A DNA stretch of 9,423 nucleotides from Anaerolineae bacterium (GTDB taxonomy: Bacteria > Chloroflexota > Anaerolineae > UBA4142). The translations under genes and the position numbers were made by a program. Positions 1-4,755 of the stretch are shown here, piece by piece (positions within the stretch are counted from its first letter, which is position 1; each line of letters opens with the position of its first letter). Under the pieces are notes generated by a model, which made no database searches, was not told the DNA's origin, and saw only the letters and a list, made by a program, of their open reading frames with translations. The DNA lies in contig DAIDTM010000287.1 of the NCBI GenBank assembly GCA_027457205.1, positions 1-9,423 on the forward strand. Direction: 5' to 3'.

Positions 1-1
1 A

Positions 2-331
2 CCCAGCGCCGAAGCGCGCGCCGCGGCAGAACCGGTCGAGCCGATGCCCCAGCGCAAGCGGCAACCGAAGGGCTATTCGCATCTGGTCCTCGCACGCCAG
101 TATCGCGATGCCAACCGCTTCGACGATGCGCTGGTCGAGTACGACTATTTGGTGCAGCACGCGCCGCGGCTCGTCGGCGAAGTGATCGACGATCTTGAAG
201 TGCTCACCGCGCGCCGGGACGTGCCGCTGGAAGCGCACCGCATCCTGGGCGACGCCTATTCGCGCGCCGACCGACTGGCGGAGGCGTTACAGCGCTACCA
301 GTTCGTGCTGGAACGAACGTCCAATTCCTGA
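2..331 (+). CDS. TPR-repeat protein, C-terminal fragment
   Basis: The reading frame is open from the left edge, so this is the C-terminal end of a longer gene. An ATG at 44 lies inside it but has no clear ribosome binding site and is probably internal. The visible 109 residues begin with an Ala/Glu/Pro-rich linker. Two helix-turn-helix repeats of tetratricopeptide type follow: one around LVLARQYRDANRFDDALVEY and one around HRILGDAYSRADRLAEALQRY. Both show the small/large residue spacing and the terminal Pro or charged residues typical of TPRs. TPRs mediate protein-protein contacts, but the partner cannot be read from this fragment. It ends at TGA 329-331, 78 bases before ndk, with no obvious terminator between. 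The TPR assignment is fairly sure; the function is unknown. Confidence 0.7.
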   Translation, partial: PSAEARAAAEPVEPMPQRKRQPKGYSHLVLARQYRDANRFDDALVEYDYLVQHAPRLVGEVIDDLEVLTARRDVPLEAHRILGDAYSRADRLAEALQRYQFVLERTSNS

Positions 332-372
332 CCGAATCGGCTGGGGAATGTAATCGCTCTCCAGTCTTCAAC

Positions 373-393
373 CTCTAACTTCTAATTTCCAAT
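373..393. repeat. Degenerate heptamer tandem repeat, family YTCYAAY
   Basis: In the gap between the TPR gene and ndk, three consecutive 7-base units (CTCTAAC, TTCTAAT, TTCCAAT) follow one another. They run into a T-run and then the GGAGG of ndk. The units share the pattern YTCYAAY. Similar period-7 tracts of other sequence occur in other gaps of this window. It is too short to be certain on its own. Confidence 0.5.
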
Positions 394-409
394 TTTTCCG
401 GAGGCATCT

Positions 410-856
410 TTGCAGCAAACGCTTGTGATCGTCAAACCCGATGGAGTGCAGCGGGCACTCGTCGGCAAAATTCTCGCGCGGTTCGAAGAGCGCGGCCTGA
501 AGATTACCGCGTTAAAAATGGTGCAGGTCAGCCGTGAGTTGGCAGAAAAGCACTATGCGGTACACCAAGGCAAGTTCTTTTACGATGGACTGGTCAGCTA
601 CATCAGCGCCAGCCCTGTCGTGGCGATGGTGCTGGAAGGGCACGAGGCGATCGGCGTGGTGCGCGCGATGGTCGGCGCGACGCGACCGTGGGAAGCCACG
701 GCGGGCACAATTCGCGGCGATTATGCGATGATGGGCTTGCGCAACCTCATTCACGCGTCGGACGCGCCGGAGACCGCCACGAGTGAGATCGCGTTGTGGT
801 TCCCGGAGGGCGTGATGGCGTACACGCGCGAAATTGACCGGTGGGTGAATGAATAG
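410..856 (+). CDS. ndk: Nucleoside diphosphate kinase
   Basis: Cytosolic enzyme that moves the gamma-phosphate of ATP to other (d)NDPs through a phospho-histidine, balancing nucleotide pools. At 148 residues it has the usual bacterial length (about 140-150). Visible landmarks are the N-terminal VIVKPDGVQR with K9, the TIRGDYA segment at 100-106, and NLIHASD with the catalytic His at 115. The usual TNP before the Kpn-loop region reads TRP (91-93), a mild departure. The start is TTG, chosen because GGAGG at 400-404 stands 5 bases upstream and the translation then begins exactly at the conserved strand. It converges with rsfS and shares a hairpin terminator with it. Identification is very secure. 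Confidence 0.97.
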   Translation: MQQTLVIVKPDGVQRALVGKILARFEERGLKITALKMVQVSRELAEKHYAVHQGKFFYDGLVSYISASPVVAMVLEGHEAIGVVRAMVGATRPWEATAGTIRGDYAMMGLRNLIHASDAPETATSEIALWFPEGVMAYTREIDRWVNE

Positions 857-860
857 AAAC

Positions 861-891
861 CAGCAAACAGTGATTGGTGGTCAGTGAACAG
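861..891. repeat. Degenerate heptamer tandem repeat, family CAGTRAN
   Basis: Just after the ndk stop, CAG recurs at 861, 868, 882 and 889, all in a 7-base register (units such as CAGCAAA, CAGTGAT, CAGTGAA). One diverged unit at 875-881 interrupts the series. The motif resembles the repeat found after ffh (2756-2844). It runs straight into the terminator hairpin. Confidence 0.5.
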
Positions 892-925
892 AAAAACCGA
901 TGGGACAAACTTCCCATCGGTTTTT
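892..925. terminator. Bidirectional intrinsic terminator between ndk and rsfS
   Basis: A perfect 14-base inverted repeat: AAAAACCGATGGGA at 892-905 pairs with 912-925 around a 6-base loop. The A-run on one side and the T-run on the other let it act on both strands. This suits its place between the convergent ends of ndk (856) and rsfS (944). Confidence 0.9.
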
Positions 926-942
926 ACGTTTCACGCTTTACG
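926..942. repeat. Degenerate heptamer tandem repeat, family ACGYTTY
   Basis: Two full 7-base units, ACGTTTC and ACGCTTT, plus a partial ACG lie between the terminator and the rsfS stop codon. The same family, with three full units, occurs before the formate dehydrogenase gene at 8931-8955. That recurrence is the main reason to list it. Confidence 0.5.
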
Positions 943-943
943 A

Positions 944-1291
944 TCACTGCATTCGCACGACGACTGGCGCGTGCTCCCACAGTTTTTCGAGCCGATAATA
1001 ATCGCGCATCCCCGGGCTGAACAGGTGCGCGATGACGCTCCCATAATCGAGCAAGACCCAGCCGGAATCCGGCTTGCCTTCGACGCCGAGCGGCAAAATG
1101 CGGTCTTTCTTCAACTGCTTTTGAATCTCGTCCGCGACGGCTTTGAGCTGGCGGTCGCTGGCGGCGGTCGCGATGACAAAATAATCGGAGATAAAAGACA
1201 CGGCACGCGTGTCCAACAAAAGAATGTCTTCGCCTTTCTTGTCCGAAACAATATCCACGATCAAGCGCGCCAGGTCACCCGGTTCCAGAAT
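944..1291 (-). CDS. rsfS: Ribosome silencing factor RsfS
   Basis: RsfS (RsfA/Iojap family) binds ribosomal protein uL14 on the 50S subunit and blocks subunit joining when nutrients are short. The core matches the family: LIVDIVSDKKGEDILLLD, the ISDYFVIATAASDRQ motif, DSGWVLLDYGSVIAHLF near the middle, and a YRLEKLW-type end. The conventional start would be TTG at 1264, but that has no ribosome binding site and cuts off the first helix. Upstream in frame the sequence reads ILEPGDLAR, which completes the helix. AAGGAGG (1303-1297) stands 5 bases before an ATT codon (1291-1289) and 8 before CTG (1288-1286). No ATG, GTG or TTG lies in frame between the upstream stop and 1264, so an AUU or CUG start is proposed, giving 115 or 114 residues. 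Family sure; start inferred. It is the only minus-strand gene here and is not next to nadD. Confidence 0.9.
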   Translation of the reverse strand: MLEPGDLARLIVDIVSDKKGEDILLLDTRAVSFISDYFVIATAASDRQLKAVADEIQKQLKKDRILPLGVEGKPDSGWVLLDYGSVIAHLFSPGMRDYYRLEKLWEHAPVVVRMQ

Positions 1292-1320
1292 TTCCGCCTC
1301 CTTGGGACGAATCTGGCTGG

Positions 1321-1349
1321 ATAGTATCGCGGATTGGGGCGTGTGTCAA
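1321..1349 (-). promoter_or_regulatory. Predicted sigma70-type promoter of rsfS
   Basis: On the minus strand, a perfect -35 TTGACA (1349-1344) is followed after 17 bases by TACTAT (1326-1321) as -10. Transcription would begin near 1314, giving a leader of about 20-25 bases with the AAGGAGG inside it. That spacing supports the proposed start at 1291 or 1288. Confidence 0.6.
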
Positions 1350-1351
1350 GT

Positions 1352-1368
1352 GGGTTGGCGCGCAACCC
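1352..1368. promoter_or_regulatory. Dyad between the divergent rsfS and ffh promoters
   Basis: GGGTTG and CAACCC are inverted around a 5-base GC centre. They lie between the outward-facing -35 boxes of rsfS and ffh. The position suits an operator acting on both promoters, but a 6-base arm in GC-rich DNA can arise by chance. No regulator is known for it. Confidence 0.25.
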
Positions 1369-1379
1369 GCGGATTTCAT

Positions 1380-1408
1380 TTGACCAAAACAACGTTCTGC
1401 ATTAAAAT
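1380..1408 (+). promoter_or_regulatory. Predicted sigma70-type promoter of ffh
   Basis: TTGACC (1380-1385), a 17-base spacer, and TAAAAT (1403-1408), each one base off consensus. The expected transcription start is near A1415, only about 3 bases before the GTG start of ffh at 1418. There is no Shine-Dalgarno before that GTG, so the mRNA is probably leaderless or nearly so. Confidence 0.65.
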
Positions 1409-1417
1409 AGCCCCACT

Positions 1418-2752
1418 GTGTTCGATAGTTTAACCGAGAAACTCAACGCGGTTTTCAAAAAGCTCAGCGGCAAAGGCAAATTGTCCGAAGCCGATGTCGA
1501 CGCGGCGCTACGTGAGGTCCGCCTCGCGCTCTTGGAGGCGGATGTTAATTTCAAAGTCGTCAAAGACTTTCTCGCGCGCGTGCGCGAGCGCGCCGTCGGC
1601 GAAGAAGTGCTGCGCTCGCTCTCGCCCGCGCAGACGGTCATCAAGATCGTCAACGAAGAACTGGTCAAGACGCTCGGCGAGCCGGCGAAGATCGATCTCT
1701 CCGGCGAACCGCCGCACGTCGTCATGTTGATCGGCTTGCAAGGGTCGGGCAAGACAACGACCGCCGCCAAACTCGCGCTGCAACTGCGTAAGCATCAGCA
1801 AAAACCGCTGCTCGTCGCGGCGGACACGCGGCGACCTGCCGCGATCCAACAGCTCGAAACGCTCGGCAAGCAGCTCGATATACCGGTCCATTCGGAATCG
1901 AACACCGTTCCGCCCCCCAAGATATGCGCGAACGCGGTCCAGCGCGCGAGCGGCGGCGCGTACAGCGTGGTGATCCTCGACACCGCTGGACGCCTGCACA
2001 TCGACGACGAGTTGATGCGCGAGCTGGAACAGGTCAAGGCGAAAACTCAGCCGCAAGAAGTGCTGCTCGTCGTGGACGCGATGACGGGGCAGGAAGCCGT
2101 GCGCGTCGCGGAGGAATTTCACAAGCGCATCGGATTGACCGGGTTAATCCTCACCAAGGTCGATGGCGATGCGCGCGGCGGCGCGGCGCTTTCGGTGCGC
2201 TCGGTTACCGGTGTGCCGATCAAGTACCTCGGCATCGGCGAAAAAGCGGACGCGCTGGAGCCATTCTTTCCGGACCGGCTTGCGTCGCGTATTCTCGGCA
2301 TGGGCGATGTTCTGACGCTGATCGAAAAAGCGCAGGAGAATATCGATCAGGAGCAGGCGCAAAAAGCCGCGCAGAAACTGCTCAGCGCGCAGTTCAACTT
2401 TGAAGATTTCCTGGAGCAGTTGCAGGCGATCAAAAAGATGGGACCGCTGTCGCAGTTGCTCGGCATGGTGCCGGGCTTGAGCCAGGTCACGAAAGACCTG
2501 CCGTCCGATGTGACCGACAAGCAAATGAAGCGCATCGAAGCGATCATCAATTCGATGACGCGCGAAGAGCGGCAGCATCCCGATGTGCTGAACGGCTCGC
2601 GGCGCAAGCGGATTGCGCTCGGCAGCGGCACATCGGTGCAAGAAGTCAATCAGCTGATGAGTCAGTTCAAGCAAATGCAGCGAATGATGCAGCAAATGAA
2701 AAGCGGCAAAGGGCGCGGCATGTTCCCGGGTTTCCCCGGTTTGGGTATCTAA
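1418..2752 (+). CDS. ffh: Signal recognition particle protein Ffh
   Basis: GTPase subunit of the signal recognition particle. With SRP RNA it binds signal sequences emerging from the ribosome and hands the complex to FtsY at the membrane. At 444 residues it has normal length. Domains in order: N helical bundle (about 1-90); G domain with the P-loop GLQGSGKTTT (106-115), DTRRPAA (136-142), DTAGR (188-192) and TKVDGDARGG (246-255); then the methionine-rich M domain, with the RNA-binding SRRKRIALGSGTSVQEVN stretch (394-411) and many Met residues from 414 to 427. The tail is Gly/Phe-rich. The start is GTG at 1418, which gives the conserved MFDSLTEKL beginning; it lacks a ribosome binding site and sits just after a good promoter. 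It heads the rpsP-khpA-rimM group. No SRP RNA gene was seen nearby. Confidence 0.97.
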   Translation: MFDSLTEKLNAVFKKLSGKGKLSEADVDAALREVRLALLEADVNFKVVKDFLARVRERAVGEEVLRSLSPAQTVIKIVNEELVKTLGEPAKIDLSGEPPHVVMLIGLQGSGKTTTAAKLALQLRKHQQKPLLVAADTRRPAAIQQLETLGKQLDIPVHSESNTVPPPKICANAVQRASGGAYSVVILDTAGRLHIDDELMRELEQVKAKTQPQEVLLVVDAMTGQEAVRVAEEFHKRIGLTGLILTKVDGDARGGAALSVRSVTGVPIKYLGIGEKADALEPFFPDRLASRILGMGDVLTLIEKAQENIDQEQAQKAAQKLLSAQFNFEDFLEQLQAIKKMGPLSQLLGMVPGLSQVTKDLPSDVTDKQMKRIEAIINSMTREERQHPDVLNGSRRKRIALGSGTSVQEVNQLMSQFKQMQRMMQQMKSGKGRGMFPGFPGLGI

Positions 2753-2755
2753 ATT

Positions 2756-2844
2756 CACTAATCAGTAATCAGTATCCAGTGTTCAGAATTCAGTAATCAG
2801 CAATTTGTCTGTCGACTGAATACTGATTACTGAATACTGAACAC
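2756..2844. repeat. Heptamer tandem array folding into a 22-bp inverted repeat
   Basis: The ffh-rpsP gap is almost wholly repeat. From 2756 to 2804 seven consecutive 7-base units follow the pattern CASTAAT with variants. From 2814 to 2841 four units of the reverse-complement type (TACTGAA, TACTGAT and similar) follow. The two halves pair: 2779-2800 with 2823-2844, 22 base pairs with one mismatch (A2787 against A2836) and a 22-base loop. The stem ends next to the GAGGAG of rpsP (2845-2850). There is no T-run, so it is not a normal intrinsic terminator. It could act on mRNA processing or on rpsP translation, or it may be a passive repeat. Confidence 0.8.
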
Positions 2845-2855
2845 GAGGAGTAAAC

Positions 2856-3215
2856 GTGTCTGTCAAAATTCGTCTTTCTCGTTTCGGGGCAAAAAAGCAG
2901 CCGACGTACCGCATCGTCGTCGCGGAAGAGCGCAGCAAGCGCGACGGTCGCATCGTCGAGAAAATCGGTCACTTTGATCCGCGCACCGATCCGCCGACGA
3001 TCGTGCTGAACGAAGAGCGCGCGCGTTACTGGCTCGGCGTGGGCGCGCGTCCGACCGACGCGCTCGGCGTGATCCTGCGCCGCGCCGGCATCAGCGATCA
3101 GTACGTCAAGGTGCACGCCGCGCGCAAATCGAAATCGGCGCAAGCCGCGGAACAAGCCGCCAAACCCGCTGCGCCAGCAGCCGCGCCTGCCGCCGAAACG
3201 CCTTCAGCCGCATAG
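2856..3215 (+). CDS. rpsP: 30S ribosomal protein S16
   Basis: S16 is a small-subunit protein that binds 16S rRNA and supports 30S assembly. The N-terminal part MSVKIRLSRFGAKKQPTYRI and the FDPRTDPP and RARYWLGVGARPTDAL stretches are diagnostic. The conserved fold takes about 88 residues; the remaining 30 form a Lys/Ala/Pro-rich tail, so at 119 residues it is longer than the common 80-90. Such low-complexity tails on S16 are probably flexible. The start is GTG with GAGGAG 5 bases upstream. It follows ffh and precedes khpA, a common gene order in many bacteria. Confidence 0.96.
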   Translation: MSVKIRLSRFGAKKQPTYRIVVAEERSKRDGRIVEKIGHFDPRTDPPTIVLNEERARYWLGVGARPTDALGVILRRAGISDQYVKVHAARKSKSAQAAEQAAKPAAPAAAPAAETPSAA

Positions 3216-3233
3216 TCGAGTGGTTTAGCGCAC

Positions 3234-3300
3234 AGTCTTTGTGGTCGGGAGCGACCGAATAGTTTTGACGACGACACGCGGCGACCCAAAGACTATTGGG
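3234..3300 (+). promoter_or_regulatory. Structured leader between rpsP and khpA
   Basis: Three inverted repeats crowd into this gap. AGTCTTTG (3234-3241) matches CAAAGACT (3287-3294). GGTCG (3243-3247) pairs with CGACC (3252-3256). CCCAA (3285-3289) pairs with TTGGG (3296-3300). The first and third share bases 3287-3289 and surround overlapping sequence, so they exclude each other. The third would end 4 bases before the khpA Shine-Dalgarno (3305-3310). This could be a translation switch or a processing site. No known riboswitch class was recognised. Confidence 0.35.
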
Positions 3301-3315
3301 CGAAGAGGAGCCATT

Positions 3316-3549
3316 GTGAATCTCAAAGACCTGGTCGAATATATTGCGCGGACGCTGGTGGAAGACCCAAGCCAGGTTCAGGTCAATATGATCGAAAGCG
3401 CCAGTTCGGTGACGCTGGAATTGCGCGTTGCGCCCGATGATATGGGGCGCGTGATCGGCAAAAGCGGTCGCATCGCCAACGCGATCCGCACCGTCGTGCG
3501 CGTCGCCGCGATGCGGCAGGGCAAGCGCGCGACGCTGGAAATCGTTTAA
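3316..3549 (+). CDS. khpA: KH domain RNA-binding protein KhpA
   Basis: Small single-KH RNA-binding protein (77 residues, usual for the family), which in other bacteria pairs with KhpB/Jag and affects cell division and small-RNA biology. The first segment LKDLVEYIARTLVEDPSQV is typical. The KH core DDMGRVIGKSGRIANAIRTV contains the GxxG loop GKSG at 48-51, followed by the C-terminal strand RATLEIV. GTG at 3316 is chosen because GAGGAG (3305-3310) lies 5 bases upstream and the family sequence starts there. The open frame continues upstream to 3241, but that part is not family-like and forms the structured leader. Its place between rpsP and rimM is conserved in many bacteria. Confidence 0.93.
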   Translation: MNLKDLVEYIARTLVEDPSQVQVNMIESASSVTLELRVAPDDMGRVIGKSGRIANAIRTVVRVAAMRQGKRATLEIV

Positions 3550-3553
3550 CGTT

Positions 3554-3576
3554 GGGACGAGCCGGCGGCTCGTCCC
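3554..3576. repeat. Perfect 10-bp hairpin between khpA and rimM
   Basis: GGGACGAGCC (3554-3563) and its exact complement GGCTCGTCCC (3567-3576) enclose a 3-base centre. Only a GTTTTG follows, not a proper T-run, so a full terminator is doubtful. It might attenuate transcription into rimM, serve as an RNA processing site, or be a dispersed palindromic repeat. rimM has no clear ribosome binding site in the 15 bases after it. Confidence 0.6.
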
Positions 3577-3590
3577 GATCACGTTTTGAA

Positions 3591-4097
3591 ATGCCGGAAT
3601 CCCCCAAATACCTCATCATCGGCCGCGTGCTCAAACCCTGGGGCGTACGCGGTGAAATGAAAATCGAAATCCTGACCGAGTTTCCTGAACGTTTCGCGTC
3701 GCTCCGTCAAGTCTTTCTCGGAGACGACGCGAAACCTTTTTCGGTCGCGCGCGCGCGCTTGCATGGCAACGCCGCGCTGCTCACGCTCAAAGGGATCGAT
3801 TCGCCGGCAGCGGCGGCGAAATTGCGCGATCAGTTGGTCCAAGTCGCGCTGGAAGACGCGGTCAAACTGCCGAAAGGCAAGCACTATCTGTACCAACTGA
3901 TCGGCTTGCGCGTCGTGACGGTCGACGGCGAAGCACTCGGGGAAATCACCGACGTGCTGGACACCGGGGCGAACGATGTCTACATCGTACATGACGGCGC
4001 GCGCGAAGTGCTGATTCCGGCGATAGAAGATGTCGTCAAAGAGATCAGTCTCGACCGCGGCGAGGTCGTGATAAAACTAATCGAAGGATTGGTCTGA
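3591..4097 (+). CDS. rimM: 16S rRNA processing protein RimM
   Basis: RimM binds free 30S particles through S19 and helps maturation of the 16S 3' domain. The length of 168 residues is usual. The N-terminal barrel begins YLIIGRVLKPWGVRGEMKIE, carrying the family G-x-HG-like turn as KPWGVRGE. The C-terminal PRC-barrel spans about 100-168 with YLYQLIGLRVV, GEITDVLDTGANDVYIV and VLIPAIEDVVKEI. ATG 3591 is the first codon giving the family start; the longer frame back to 3552 runs through the hairpin and is not family-like. It is last in its group: a strong terminator begins 3 bases after the stop, so trmD, its common partner, is not in the same transcript. Confidence 0.95.
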   Translation: MPESPKYLIIGRVLKPWGVRGEMKIEILTEFPERFASLRQVFLGDDAKPFSVARARLHGNAALLTLKGIDSPAAAAKLRDQLVQVALEDAVKLPKGKHYLYQLIGLRVVTVDGEALGEITDVLDTGANDVYIVHDGAREVLIPAIEDVVKEISLDRGEVVIKLIEGLV

Positions 4098-4099
4098 CG

Positions 4100-4133
4100 C
4101 GGGGCGCACGGTGGTGCGCCCCGTTAATTTTTT
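4100..4133 (+). terminator. Intrinsic terminator after rimM
   Basis: CGGGGCGCAC (4100-4109) pairs perfectly with GTGCGCCCCG (4114-4123) around GGTG, then TTAATTTTTTATT follows. The GC-rich stem and T-rich tail mark the end of the ffh-rpsP-khpA-rimM transcript. Confidence 0.93.
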
Positions 4134-4148
4134 ATTAGAACAACGCGC

Positions 4149-4177
4149 TTGCAACCGAGATTTATTTGCGCGATAAT
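4149..4177 (+). promoter_or_regulatory. Predicted promoter of the formate dehydrogenase genes
   Basis: TTGCAA (4149-4154), a 17-base spacer and GATAAT (4172-4177) precede nuoE. Transcription would begin near 4184, leaving about 23 bases of leader with AAAGG (4196-4200) as the ribosome binding site. It lies between the rimM terminator and nuoE, where a new transcript must begin. Confidence 0.55.
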
Positions 4178-4206
4178 CTGCCCACTTGATTTTACAAAGG
4201 TTTGAA

Positions 4207-4680
4207 ATGAGCACTGAAGTTGTATCGAACGTAACGCCTGACGCGCTCACCCCTATCCTCGCACGCTGGTCCCCGGTTGGTCGCTCCGGTCTGCTGCCCG
4301 CGTTAATCGAAGCGCAGGAAGCGTACGGCTGGCTCCCCGAAGAAACGCTTACCCGCACCGCCAATGGACTGCGCGTACCGCTCAGCGAAGCATTCGGCGT
4401 CGCCGATTTCTACGCGCACCTGTACACGCAGCCCGTGGGCAAAACGATCGTGCGCGTGTGCGACGATGTGCCGTGCTATCTCGCCGGCAGCGAGAAAATC
4501 TGCGCGATGGTCGAAAAGTATCTGCGAATTCGCGCAGGCGAGACGACGCCCGACGGCGCGTTCACGTACGAAATCGTTCCTTGCCTCGGTCACTGCGATC
4601 ACGCGCCGGTCGTGATGGTCGGAAGCCAGGTTCATGAGAATGTAACCGAGGATCACGTCACCGACTTGTTAGGAAAATAA
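4207..4680 (+). CDS. nuoE: NuoE/FdsG-like [2Fe-2S] subunit of NAD-linked dehydrogenase
   Basis: Thioredoxin-like [2Fe-2S] subunit of the NADH-handling module shared by complex I (NuoE), HoxE hydrogenases and soluble formate dehydrogenases (FdsG). It accepts or stores electrons beside the NuoF-type subunit. At 157 residues it has the usual length. An N-terminal helical bundle (LLPALIEAQEAYGWLPEE at 29-46) leads to the ferredoxin part. The four cluster ligands are C85 and C90 (CDDVPC) and C126 and C130 (CLGHCDHAP). ATG 4207 follows AAAGG by 6 bases; in-frame TTG at 4186 is too close to the predicted transcription start and has no binding site. The downstream NuoF-, HoxU- and formate dehydrogenase-type genes make a formate dehydrogenase diaphorase role more likely than respiratory complex I. 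This choice of enzyme is inference. Confidence 0.92.
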   Translation: MSTEVVSNVTPDALTPILARWSPVGRSGLLPALIEAQEAYGWLPEETLTRTANGLRVPLSEAFGVADFYAHLYTQPVGKTIVRVCDDVPCYLAGSEKICAMVEKYLRIRAGETTPDGAFTYEIVPCLGHCDHAPVVMVGSQVHENVTEDHVTDLLGK

Positions 4681-4682
4681 GC

Positions 4683-4739
4683 CGCAAAGAGCGCAAAGAC
4701 TCCATAGATTTTCTTTGCGCTCTTTGCGTCCTTCACGGT
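4683..4739. repeat. Nonamer tandem repeat forming a 17-bp inverted repeat
   Basis: Between nuoE and nuoF two 9-base units (CGCAAAGAG, CGCAAAGAC) at 4683-4700 face inverted units (CTTTGCGCT, CTTTGCGTC) at 4713-4730, with a weak third unit to 4739. Positions 4683-4699 pair perfectly with 4712-4728. There is no T-run after it. It could partly uncouple nuoF from nuoE or protect the mRNA; the period of 9 separates it from the heptamer families. Confidence 0.75.
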
Positions 4740-4755
4740 TCAATTGAGTAATGGA

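Noticed and set aside
884..1324. A 146-codon plus-strand frame from the terminator across rsfS
   Set aside because: It starts inside the terminator hairpin and is the shadow of rsfS, which has clear family motifs on the other strand.
1292..1417. SRP RNA or another small RNA gene in the rsfS-ffh gap
   Set aside because: The gap is only about 125 bases, is filled by two promoters and a short dyad, and shows no SRP Alu or domain IV motif.
2756..2841. A CRISPR array
   Set aside because: Units are 7 bases, degenerate and contiguous with no spacers; no cas gene is present.
2779..2844. Intrinsic terminator between ffh and rpsP
   Set aside because: The stem is AT-rich with a long loop and no T-run follows; the ribosome binding site of rpsP begins at once. 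It is better read as a repeat.
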